5,711 nt of DNA from Hyphomicrobium_A sp035517115 (lineage in GTDB: Bacteria; Pseudomonadota; Alphaproteobacteria; Rhizobiales; Hyphomicrobiaceae): assembly GCA_035517115.1 (NCBI GenBank), contig DATIZL010000030.1, forward strand, positions 1 through 5,711. Reading direction: 5' to 3'. Made by a program: the position numbers and the translations under genes. The notes under the pieces are model-generated. The model was given only the letters and a program-made list of their open reading frames with translations. It ran no database searches and was not told the DNA's origin. Each line of letters begins with the position of its first letter. Within the stretch, counting starts at the first letter, position 1. Positions 1-5,621 of this stretch are shown here, one piece after another.

Positions 1-389
1 AGCCCCGCCGAGATGGAGGTCGAGGAGTGGGCGGCGCCGAAGGCGTCGTACTCGCTCTCGTCGCGGCGCGTGAAGCCCGACAGCCCGCCCGGCTGGCGCA
101 GGGTGCGGATGCGGCCGCGGCGCCCAGTGAGGATCTTGTGCGGATAGGTCTGGTGGCTCACATCCCAGATGAGCCTGTCGCGCGGGGTGTCGAACACCCA
201 ATGCAGCGCCACCGTCAGCTCGACGACGCCCAGGCCGGCGCCCAGATGCCCGCCCGTCACCGACACCGCCTCGATCGTCTCCTGGCGCAGCTCGGCCGCG
301 AGCTGCGGCAAGTCCGATTCGGGCAGCTTGCGCAGATCCTTGGGAGTTTTCACCCGGTCGAGGAGCGGTGTCTTAGAGGAGTTGTCCAC
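1..389 (-). CDS. dxs: 1-deoxy-D-xylulose-5-phosphate synthase, N-terminal part (runs off the window)
   Basis: Dxs condenses pyruvate with glyceraldehyde 3-phosphate, using thiamine diphosphate, to give DXP. This is the committed step of the MEP isoprenoid pathway in the cytoplasm. Only the first 129 residues are present; the family is about 640 long, so the gene continues past base 1. Visible motifs are KTPLLDRVKTPKDLRKL at the N-terminus, TGGHLGAGLG (the conserved active-site His is residue 48), IWDVSHQTYPHKILTGRR (74-91), GGLSGFTRRDESEYD (101-115) and the cofactor-site stretch AAHSSTSISAG (119-129). The GTG at 389 was chosen because the protein then starts VDNSSKTPLLD, as relatives do, with GGA seven bases upstream. 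A TTG at 401 is the alternative, and an in-frame TGA lies a little further upstream. One oddity is Ser at residue 78 where the family has Gly (DVGHQ). It lies downstream of xseB on the same strand but is separated from it by a 1.2 kb insert. Confidence 0.96.
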   Translation of the reverse strand, partial: MDNSSKTPLLDRVKTPKDLRKLPESDLPQLAAELRQETIEAVSVTGGHLGAGLGVVELTVALHWVFDTPRDRLIWDVSHQTYPHKILTGRRGRIRTLRQPGGLSGFTRRDESEYDAFGAAHSSTSISAG

Positions 390-474
390 GAGGGCATCCA
401 ACGCGCCGATTGGGACCTCGTTATGTCATAGACGCCGGCGACTGCAAGAGAGCGTAAATCGACGCGGGCGAGCC

Positions 475-507
475 CAAAGCAAAAGCGCGGCTCCGGGGGA
501 GCCGCGC
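475..507 (-). terminator. Rho-independent terminator after the His/Cys-rich peptide gene
   Basis: A perfect 10-bp GC-rich stem (485-494 paired with 498-507, arms gcgcggctcc / ggagccgcgc) with a 3-base loop is followed on the minus strand by TTTTGCTTT. It lies 27 bases beyond the stop codon of the small gene ending at 535. It should end that transcript before dxs, so dxs probably has its own promoter between here and its start. Confidence 0.8.
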
Positions 508-534
508 TGCGCTAGTCTCGTGAACCGTCGGGGC

Positions 535-672
535 TCACCACCCGCAGCGATGGTGGTGGTGGTGGCAGCAATAGTGCCGCTTCCAATGGCAAGCGCTGGC
601 GGGAGCCGCCATCGCGCCCATGAGGATGACGCCGGCTACAACCGCAGCCAAAGCCTTCATGCCGTACTTCAT
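535..672 (-). CDS. Small exported His/Cys-rich peptide (45 residues), unknown function
   Basis: I do not recognise a named family. The precursor has a positively charged start (MKYGMK), a hydrophobic core to about residue 22 and an AxA site (APASA) with predicted cleavage after residue 27. The mature peptide would be 18 residues, CHWKRHYCCHHHHHRCGW, of which 7 are His and 4 are Cys, including a run of five His. Such a composition suggests metal (Zn, Cu or Ni) binding outside the cytoplasm, but this is inference only. The ATG at 672 was chosen because GGGAGAGG lies five bases upstream and because it places the signal peptide at the N-terminus; the frame is open further upstream to 792 but that extension is not signal-like. 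There is no lipobox before Cys28, so a lipoprotein is unlikely. The gene has its own strong terminator. The signal region resembles that of the small gene at 1283-1453. I see no convincing promoter. Confidence 0.75.
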   Translation of the reverse strand: MKYGMKALAAVVAGVILMGAMAAPASACHWKRHYCCHHHHHRCGW

Positions 673-882
673 TGGTACCTCTCCCGTTTTATCAACTCTT
701 ATCTCCAAGCCCCGCAACGGATGCGCGAATTTTGGCACAGCCGTGAGGAACGGCGGCACACTATACGCCTTGGCGGCCCAGCGCCACCCCAAAGGCGCGT
801 CGTTGCGAGGGCGGCGTTGCCCCCCCGCCTCGGCCCGTTAGCCTAGTTTTGCGGCAACCCCCGCGGAAACCGAGGCAAACTG

Positions 883-1235
883 ATGCACACACGCACCGTC
901 GTCGTTAACGACAGGATGCAGAAAGGCTATTGCTACGAGCGCACGGCGCGGCCGGGGCGCGATTTCGACCCCCGGCTTCACGTTCGCGCCCGACTTGACC
1001 CTCAGGAGATGCAGCGCCTCTGCGTCTTCTGCGGAAGATATATGACGAACGCGCGTGGCGAATTCCCCAGAGCTGGTTTGCGCGCGCCAAGCTCGCCAAG
1101 GGCAAGCGCGACTGCAAATTGAACTTCTTCGGCGTCGACGCTAGCCAGCCGCTGTCGGAGTGGAAGCGCAAGGGCTCGATCCACTCAGACGACCTGCGCG
1201 GCTCTTTCCGGTGGTACTGCCGCCCTGAAAAGTGA
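883..1235 (+). pseudogene. Frameshifted and C-terminally truncated conserved hypothetical protein
   Basis: This is the only plus-strand gene. An ATG at 883, with GAGG nine bases upstream, opens MHTRTVVVNDRMQKGYCYER and continues to FCGRYMTNARGEFP at base 1068. The frame then turns into low-complexity sequence and stops at 1122. From 1068 the frame of positions divisible by three carries protein-like sequence, SWFARAKLAKGKRDCKLNFF then GVDASQPLSEWKRKG, to WYCRPEK and a TGA at 1233. Adding one C to the CCCC run at 1065-1068 joins the halves (EFPQSWFARAKL) into about 117 residues. From memory, alphaproteobacterial proteins of this kind read VNDRMQ..Y, FCGKYMTD, FPxSWFARAKL, NFFGVDASQPLSxW, GWFQWYCRYYMGRR and then continue, so the end is also missing: after WYCR only PEK remains. 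Function of the family is unknown to me. A sequencing error could explain the frameshift but not the lost tail. Confidence 0.75.
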
Positions 1236-1260
1236 TGCGGCCCTGAAAGGCCACATCACT
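1227..1260 (-). terminator. Hairpin terminator after the second small exported peptide gene
   Basis: Arms agtgatg (1231-1237) and catcact (1254-1260) pair perfectly. After one C/A mismatch, ggcc (1239-1242) pairs with ggcc (1249-1252), leaving a 6-base loop. On the minus strand the stem is followed by a short T tract (TTTT then CAGG), so it fits as the terminator of the gene ending at 1283, 22 bases away. It overlaps the stop codon of the plus-strand pseudogene. There is no T tract on the plus-strand side, so termination there is less likely. Confidence 0.6.
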
Positions 1261-1282
1261 TGCATGAGAAATGGAAGCGACG

Positions 1283-1453
1283 CTACTTCAGCTCGGCGTG
1301 CGCGTGCCTCCAGTGCTTGTAGCCATGAACGGGGCCGCCGTCGGCACCCCGCCAATGTTTCCGTCCGCAGGCATCGGCCGTGGAAGCCGCGAGACCGGCT
1401 ACCAATACGAAGCTCGCGATGACGGCGGCAAACGCCTTAGCACTAATGGTCAT
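1283..1453 (-). CDS. Small exported His-rich peptide (56 residues), unknown function
   Basis: Not a family I can name. The precursor starts MTISAKAFAAVIASFVLVAG, a typical signal peptide, and ends it with STADA, giving predicted cleavage after residue 28. The mature chain is 28 residues with five His, one Cys, and KHW twice (residues 32-34 and 46-48, the second within YKHWRHAH). This suggests metal binding or a surface or periplasmic role, but nothing proves it. The ATG at 1453 was chosen for AGGAG seven bases upstream and the correct signal peptide position; the frame extends to an ATG at 1522, but that one overlaps the promoter. The 5' leader can fold a short hairpin (cgggt 1481-1485 with acccg 1496-1500). 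An EcfG-type promoter lies at 1521-1546, so induction in the general stress response is likely. It has its own terminator, hence a single-gene unit. Its layout matches the small gene at 535-672 (K-A-x-A-A-V signal core, Ala-Cys at the cleavage point, HW motifs). Confidence 0.75.
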   Translation of the reverse strand: MTISAKAFAAVIASFVLVAGLAASTADACGRKHWRGADGGPVHGYKHWRHAHAELK

Positions 1454-1520
1454 TGGACTTCTCCTGCTTGAAGTTGGACGCGGGTTTAGAGAGAGACCCG
1501 GTGGCCATCCCCCAAGCGAC

Positions 1521-1546
1521 AACGGCTAGATTTGCCCGTGCGTTCC
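1521..1546 (-). promoter_or_regulatory. EcfG-type (general stress response) promoter
   Basis: Read on the minus strand, GGAAC (1546-1542) is followed by exactly 17 bases and then CGTT (1524-1521). This is a full match to the known alphaproteobacterial EcfG sigma factor consensus GGAAC-N16/17-CGTT. It lies 67 bases upstream of the ATG at 1453, points the right way and falls in the intergenic gap after xseB, which predicts a leader of roughly 60 bases. Confidence 0.7.
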
Positions 1547-1627
1547 GCGCGAGCGATACCGGCGCCGGATCCCAATTTTTCAAGGAGTTGAGCGGCTCAG
1601 CGCTCCGCGCTGGTCTGCAAATACGGC

Positions 1628-1900
1628 TCAGCCCTGCGGGTCGAGCGGCTCGGTGCCCTTGGGCGCCCCATCGGCGGCGAAGGTGAGCTTCTCGACCTTG
1701 GCCTCCGCCTGCTTCAAGAGCCTATCGCAGTGCTCCTTCAAGGCCTCGCCGCGCTCGTAGATGGCGATCGACTCCTCGAGCTCGACGTCGCCGCGCTCCA
1801 GCCGGTTGACGATGCTCTCGAGCTCCTTGAGCGCGCGCTCGAAGCTCATGTCCTTGATATCGGCGTGGTTGGGTTTGGTCTTGGCCATGGCGGTATCCAT
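1628..1900 (-). CDS. xseB: Exodeoxyribonuclease VII small subunit
   Basis: XseB binds the large subunit XseA in several copies to form exonuclease VII, which degrades single-stranded DNA in both directions to short oligonucleotides in repair. The 90-residue length is normal for the family. Residues 18-72 hold the family signature: MSFERALKELESIVNRLE then RGDVELEESIAIYERGEALK, followed by HCDRLLKQAEAKVEKL, which forms the two-helix hairpin. The C-terminal 18 residues are a disordered Pro/Gly-rich tail. The ATG at 1900 has GGGAGG four bases upstream; a second ATG at 1888 gives MAKTKP and is a possible alternative but is badly spaced from that site. It starts 23 bases after the deacetylase gene stops, so the two are almost certainly cotranscribed. 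In relatives dxs usually follows directly; here two small genes and a pseudogene come between. No clear terminator follows it. Confidence 0.96.
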   Translation of the reverse strand: MDTAMAKTKPNHADIKDMSFERALKELESIVNRLERGDVELEESIAIYERGEALKEHCDRLLKQAEAKVEKLTFAADGAPKGTEPLDPQG

Positions 1901-1923
1901 GCTGCCTCCCGCGATTGCCTAAC

Positions 1924-2865
1924 TCAAGCACCGACGTCCATCAGCGTCTTGACGTGCACCGCCACCGACTTCGCGAGCGCGGTGAGATCGTAGCCGCCCT
2001 CGAGCATCGACACGATGCGCCCGCCCGCATGCCGCTTGGCCATATCGGCGAGCCGCTCCGTCACCCACATGTAGTCCGCCTCGACGAGGCGCAGATTGCC
2101 GAGCGGATCGGCCTGGTGCGCGTCAAAGCCGGCGGAGATCAAGAGGAGATCGGGGCCGAAGTTGTGCAGCGCGGGGAGAATGCGCGATTCGAACGCCTCG
2201 CGAAACCGCTCGCCCCCGTCGCCCGCGCGCAAGGGCGCGTTCCAGATGTTGCCGACGCCCGTCTCGCCGAGCGCGCCGGTGCCGGGGAACAGCGGCATCT
2301 GATGCGTCGAGCCGTAGAACAGGCCGCGGTCGGACCAGAAGATCTCCTGCGTGCCGTTGCCGTGATGGACGTCGAAGTCGACGACGGCGACCCGCTCCGC
2401 CCGGTGCTTGGCACGCGCGTAGTGCGCGGCGATGGCGGCGTTGGAGAACAGGCAGAACCCCATGGCGACGCTGGTTTCCGCGTGATGCCCGGGCGGTCGC
2501 ACCTGGCAAAAGGCGTTGGCGGCGCGGCCCTCCACGACCGCGTCGACCGCCGATAGGCCGGCGCCGACCGCACGCAGCGCCGCCTCCCAGGAGCCGGGCG
2601 AGATTACGGTGTCGGGGTCGAGATGGGAGAGGTGATCGATATGCTCAGCACTTTCTCGGATCTTTTGGAAATAAGCGACAGGATGCACGCGCTCGATGTG
2701 CTCGCGCACGTCCTCGCGCAGCGGCGCCTCCTCGCGTTCAAGATCGCGGAACACCTCGTGCGCGAGCACCTTGTCAATGGCGCGCATGCGGTCGGGGCGC
2801 TCGGGGTGACCTGGTCCGGTGTCGTGCTTGATAAACGAGGGATGTGTAAGAAGGAGCGTGGCCAT
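1924..2865 (-). CDS. Histone deacetylase family protein (zinc-dependent deacetylase, class II-like)
   Basis: This 313-residue protein has the arginase/deacetylase fold of the family that includes bacterial HDAH, acetylpolyamine amidohydrolases and AcuC. These remove acetyl groups from lysine side chains or polyamines by Zn-assisted hydrolysis in the cytoplasm. All catalytic residues are visible: GPGHPERPDR (17-26), paired His127-His128 in RPPGHHAE, DFDVHHGNGTQ (163-173) with zinc ligands Asp165 and His167, Asp248 in SAGFDAH as the third ligand, and the transition-state Tyr292 in LEGGYD. It should therefore be active; the real substrate is not readable from sequence. The start gives MATLLLTHPSFIKHD, as in relatives, but the Shine-Dalgarno sequence is weak. 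It heads the pair with xseB (23-base gap), and a sigma70-like promoter candidate sits just upstream. The order deacetylase-xseB-dxs is one I recall from other Hyphomicrobiales. Confidence 0.95.
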   Translation of the reverse strand: MATLLLTHPSFIKHDTGPGHPERPDRMRAIDKVLAHEVFRDLEREEAPLREDVREHIERVHPVAYFQKIRESAEHIDHLSHLDPDTVISPGSWEAALRAVGAGLSAVDAVVEGRAANAFCQVRPPGHHAETSVAMGFCLFSNAAIAAHYARAKHRAERVAVVDFDVHHGNGTQEIFWSDRGLFYGSTHQMPLFPGTGALGETGVGNIWNAPLRAGDGGERFREAFESRILPALHNFGPDLLLISAGFDAHQADPLGNLRLVEADYMWVTERLADMAKRHAGGRIVSMLEGGYDLTALAKSVAVHVKTLMDVGA

Positions 2866-2906
2866 TCAGGCAGGAACCAAAGGCTTCTTGGGGTGTCGTT
2901 GGCGCC

Positions 2907-2935
2907 ATGTTAGCGCCCCGCGCCCAAACGGCCAA
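2907..2935 (-). promoter_or_regulatory. Possible sigma70-type promoter for the deacetylase-xseB pair
   Basis: On the minus strand TTGGCC (2935-2930), a 17-base spacer and TAACAT (2912-2907) match four of six bases in each consensus box with ideal spacing. This predicts a start near 2900 and a leader of about 35 bases before the ATG at 2865. A match this loose occurs often by chance, so it is a candidate only. Confidence 0.35.
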
Positions 2936-2973
2936 TGCAGCCCCTCGATCAAGGTTGCGCGGTCAGTACACTC

Positions 2974-3114
2974 CACCTCTCCCAAAGGGAGAGGTCGACG
3001 CGAAATGCGCAGCATGAGCGGCGGGTGAGGGGTTAGAACCTCAATAGAGCGCACCGCCCCTCACCCGGCTGTCGTGCTACGCACCTCCAGCCGACCTCTC
3101 CTATGGGAGAGGTA
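2974..3114. repeat. Palindromic intergenic repeat (CCTCTCCC / CCCCTCACCC type)
   Basis: The stretch is a nested palindrome. Two small hairpins close its ends: acctctccc-aaa-gggagaggt (2975-2995) and acctctcc-tatg-ggagaggt (3094-3113). They are also copies of each other: ggagaggtcg (2988-2997) pairs with cgacctctcc (3092-3101). An inner pair, cgggtgagggg (3022-3032) and cccctcacccg (3057-3067), is a perfect 11-bp stem around 24 bases. From memory, similar palindromic units are scattered between genes in rhizobial genomes; they are non-coding and may fold in RNA or mark old small-element insertions. No T tract follows, so I do not call it a terminator. Its right edge lies inside the end of the SDR gene. 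Confidence 0.75.
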
Positions 3115-4021
3115 ATTTTGGCCCAGATTTGTGGGACGACAGATCTGAAAACGACACCTTGGCGACGACCACCCCCGGAGGCGGCGGAGGGTCGGCGGGA
3201 ACGAAAAAATCGGGCGCGAGCGGCGCTCCGGGCACCACGCTGTAGGGCGAAAAATCGCGTACGCCCCCCTCCGCGTAGAGGAAGCTGTCGTCGATGAGAA
3301 AATGCCCCGTGAAGCCGCGCGCGGGCTTGGAGAGGACCAGGTAGGCCGCATCCGCCACGATGTCGGGCGTCCGGCTCATGCGCACGACCGCCTCGCCGCC
3401 GAGCACGTTGCGGATGGCCGCGGTGGCAATGGTCGTGCGCGGCCACAGCGCGTTGACCGCGATCCCCTCGCCTCTGAGCTCCTCGGCGAAGCCCAGCACG
3501 CACAGGCTCATGCCGAACTTGGCCATCGCGTAGGCGACGTGCTCGGCGAACCATTCGGGCTTTAAGTCGAGCGGCGGCGACAGCATGAGCACGTGCGGGT
3601 TCGCGGCCTTCTTCAGGTGCGGCAAGCACGCCTTGGTGACGAGGAAGGTTCCGCGCGCGTTGATCCCCTGCATGAGGTCGAAGCGCTTCATGGTCGTGTC
3701 GCCGAGCGAGCCGAGCGACACCGCGCTCGCATTGTTGACGCACATGTCGATGCCGCCGAACGCGGCAACTGTCGCCGCCACCGCGCGCTCCACCTCCTCC
3801 TCGAAGCGGATGTCGCAGGCGAGTGCGAGCGCGCGCCCGCCCGCCGCCTCGATCTCCGCGGCCGCCGTCTCGATCGTGCCCTCGAGCTTGGGGTGCAGCT
3901 CCTGCGTCTTGGCGACGACGGCGATGTTGGCGCAGTCGCGGGCCGCGCGCTTGGCGATGGCGAGCCCGATCCCGCGGCTGGCCCCGGTGATGAACAGCGT
4001 CTTACCCTTGAGCCCCGCCAT
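3101..4021 (-). CDS. HSDL2-like short-chain dehydrogenase/reductase (NAD(P)-dependent)
   Basis: This is a 306-residue SDR oxidoreductase close to the dehydrogenase domain of eukaryotic hydroxysteroid dehydrogenase-like protein 2. Features in order: cofactor-binding TGASRGIG (12-19), AKTQELHPKLEGTI (37-50, typical of HSDL2), NNAS (96-99), Asn121 in GINARGT, Ser148 in LMLSPPLDL, and catalytic Tyr164 and Lys168 in YAMAKFGMS, then NALWPRTTIATAA (190-202) and DFFVP (271-275). The SCP2 sterol-carrier domain of the animal protein is absent. The substrate is unknown; lipid or acyl-chain carbonyls are an inference from the family. The ATG at 4021 is preferred, with GAGG ten bases upstream overlapping the previous stop; a TTG at 4030 also opens the frame. 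It starts 12 bases after the membrane-protein gene, so they form an operon. After five prolines (278-282) the tail looks non-native, and the final KLPLP and TAG are encoded by the palindromic repeat. Confidence 0.92.
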   Translation of the reverse strand: MAGLKGKTLFITGASRGIGLAIAKRAARDCANIAVVAKTQELHPKLEGTIETAAAEIEAAGGRALALACDIRFEEEVERAVAATVAAFGGIDMCVNNASAVSLGSLGDTTMKRFDLMQGINARGTFLVTKACLPHLKKAANPHVLMLSPPLDLKPEWFAEHVAYAMAKFGMSLCVLGFAEELRGEGIAVNALWPRTTIATAAIRNVLGGEAVVRMSRTPDIVADAAYLVLSKPARGFTGHFLIDDSFLYAEGGVRDFSPYSVVPGAPLAPDFFVPADPPPPPGVVVAKVSFSDLSSHKSGPKLPLP

Positions 4022-4033
4022 GGCTGCCAAGCC

Positions 4034-5545
4034 TCAGCCGGGCGCGCGCGAGGACAGCCGGCGCACGAAGCGGAAGGGCAGCATCACGACGCCCCAAACC
4101 TGCAGGGCGAGCGAGCCGATGAAGGCCGGCACCCCCACGAGGGGGAGGAACACCGTCAGAAAGGCTGCGAGACGGACCGCTTGCGCGGCGCGGAAGCCGA
4201 GGGCGCCGCGGTACTCGCCACGCTGCTCCTGCGGCCAGATGCGCTCCCACCAGTCGCGTGCCAAAGGCCAGCCGATGAGCCCGGCGACGAGGCTCAGCAG
4301 ATAGGCGATCTGATAGTCGGCCGGGATGAAGGGGACGATGCGGTTGTCGAGCTCGGACTGGCGCGCCTCGTCGCGCGCGTGCACCTCGACCGCGGAGGTG
4401 ACCACGTTGCCGGTGACGTTCGAGGCCACCTTCGACAGCCAATCGCCGACGAGACCGGTGAGCGGCTCGGCGCCGGATGCGTCGGGGGCAGCGCGGATGA
4501 CGACGCGGCCGCTGCCCTCGCGCGCGGCAACGGCCTGGAACGCTCCGCGGCTCGCACCCAGCGCATCCAGAAAGTCGCCGAGCGTGGCGCGCTTCAGCGC
4601 GTCATCGAGACCGTCGACCGAGATGCGCTGCCACAGCCAGTTGCGGCCGCCCGGCTGGCGCGGCGCCTCGGCGTTGAGGACCACGAGGTTGACGTCGTCC
4701 TCGGTTGCCACATCGATCAGGTCGCGCAGCTTGAGGCTCTGCTCGGACCCGCTCGACGGCCGGAACAGCAGGAGATTGTCCTCCGTGCGTCCGGTGATGA
4801 GCACCGTCTGCCCGCGCACGGAGCCCAGCGCGCGCGGCAGCTCGGCGGGATCGATGGCGTCGACCAGCGCGCCCTTGGTTTGCGGGTCGATGCGCGGAGA
4901 GGCGGAGAGCGTGGCCGGGCCGCCCGGCTCCAGCGCAAGCGTGCGGATGCTGGCGCGGCTCAAGGGCCGCTCGAGCTGGGCGACCGCCTCCTCGAACAGC
5001 GCGCGCTCTGAAAGAGCAACCGTGAGGTGCGGCCGCACGGCGGCTGACAGCGCATCGGGCGCGGCATCGGGGCGGCGCACGAGCGGGTAGCCCTCCTTGC
5101 CGGCGACGACGAAGAGGGAAGCGCCTTCGGGCAAGTCCTTCAGAAGCGCGCGGTCTCCGAAGACGGTGTCCTCGTCGAGATAGATCGCGAGCTTGCCGTC
5201 GCTCGCGGCCTCGGGCAGCAGCGTCGGGATGGCGCGCTTCAACTCCTCCGGCGTGCCGGCGGTGAACACCTCGCCCTCGCGGTTGACGAACTTCCAGTGT
5301 CGCTCGGGGGTGGCATGGGCCGCCAGCACTGCGCCCTTCGCGGTCACGGGCAGGCGTTCGATGTAGGCGGCAGCACGCTCGAGCCCGATTGCCTCAAAGC
5401 GCGTCGCCTCGGCGCCCGCGTCGCCCGCGTCTCGCGCGAGCCTTGCCAGCCAGTTCGCCTGCGCCGCTGGCGCGGCCGACGCCAGCAGCAGCGCTGCCGC
5501 CGCGCCGCGCATCACCGCATGACCGACCGCCCAGGCAAAGTCCAT
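4034..5545 (-). CDS. Exported membrane protein of unknown function (503 residues)
   Basis: I do not recognise this family. It appears to have an N-terminal signal sequence (VMRGAAAALLLASAAPAAQA, about 11-30, cleavage after AQA), then about 380 residues of soluble, mixed alpha/beta sequence without Cys, presumably periplasmic. A hydrophobic segment follows at about 411-429 (YQIAYLLSLVAGLIGWPLA), then a Trp-rich charged loop (RDWWERIWPQEQR), then a long hydrophobic stretch at about 456-490 that could be one or two helices, and a basic end (FRFVRRLSSR). This layout resembles a periplasmic sensor or structural domain anchored at its C-terminus. The ATG at 5545 has GGGAA eight bases upstream. Starting at the ATG of residue 12 (5512) would give a tidier signal peptide, so the start is uncertain. 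Its stop lies 12 bases before the SDR start. Codon and base use match the neighbours, and no catalytic motif is evident. Confidence 0.85.
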   Translation of the reverse strand: MDFAWAVGHAVMRGAAAALLLASAAPAAQANWLARLARDAGDAGAEATRFEAIGLERAAAYIERLPVTAKGAVLAAHATPERHWKFVNREGEVFTAGTPEELKRAIPTLLPEAASDGKLAIYLDEDTVFGDRALLKDLPEGASLFVVAGKEGYPLVRRPDAAPDALSAAVRPHLTVALSERALFEEAVAQLERPLSRASIRTLALEPGGPATLSASPRIDPQTKGALVDAIDPAELPRALGSVRGQTVLITGRTEDNLLLFRPSSGSEQSLKLRDLIDVATEDDVNLVVLNAEAPRQPGGRNWLWQRISVDGLDDALKRATLGDFLDALGASRGAFQAVAAREGSGRVVIRAAPDASGAEPLTGLVGDWLSKVASNVTGNVVTSAVEVHARDEARQSELDNRIVPFIPADYQIAYLLSLVAGLIGWPLARDWWERIWPQEQRGEYRGALGFRAAQAVRLAAFLTVFLPLVGVPAFIGSLALQVWGVVMLPFRFVRRLSSRAPG

Positions 5546-5621
5546 TGACGAGGTTCCCGCTTCCTAACCCCAAACCTATACCCACTGTTTGGACAGAATT
5601 CAGCCCAAGCTATCGTGACAG

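Noticed and set aside
420..449. TTGCAG-N16-CATAAC as a dxs promoter
   Set aside because: Only three and four matches to the consensus boxes; a promoter must exist after the terminator at 475-507, but this match is too weak to name it.
535..672. Lipoprotein reading of the small peptide (Cys at the cleavage point)
   Set aside because: The residues before the Cys (PASA-C, and TADA-C in the other small gene) lack the Leu/Ile/Val at -3 expected of a lipobox, so ordinary signal peptidase cleavage is more likely.
747..771. GGAAC-N16-CCTT on the plus strand as an EcfG promoter for the pseudogene
   Set aside because: The -10 element is CCTT rather than CGTT and the site is over 100 bases before the ATG at 883.
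905..1184. Minus-strand open frames of 88 and 60 codons
   Set aside because: They oppose the recognisable conserved plus-strand protein remnant and show no signal peptide, motif or good ribosome binding site.
1589..1611. Overlapping dyads after xseB (tgagcggctca and agcgc-tcc-gcgct) as an xseB terminator
   Set aside because: One has a single-base loop, the other only a 5-bp stem, and neither is followed by a T tract on the minus strand.
1915..2556. Plus-strand open frame of 213 codons
   Set aside because: It lies wholly antisense to the deacetylase, whose catalytic motifs are all present; the composition is that of a shadow.
2974..3114. Repeat hairpins as a rho-independent terminator for the SDR operon
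   Set aside because: No T tract follows either hairpin on the minus strand, and the symmetrical nested structure with matching end hairpins fits a dispersed palindromic repeat better.
3593..5011. Long plus-strand open frame of 472 codons
   Set aside because: It is antisense to the SDR and membrane-protein genes, has an Arg/Ala/Asp/His-rich composition typical of a GC-rich shadow frame, and no domain-like segment; the minus-strand products are clearly real.
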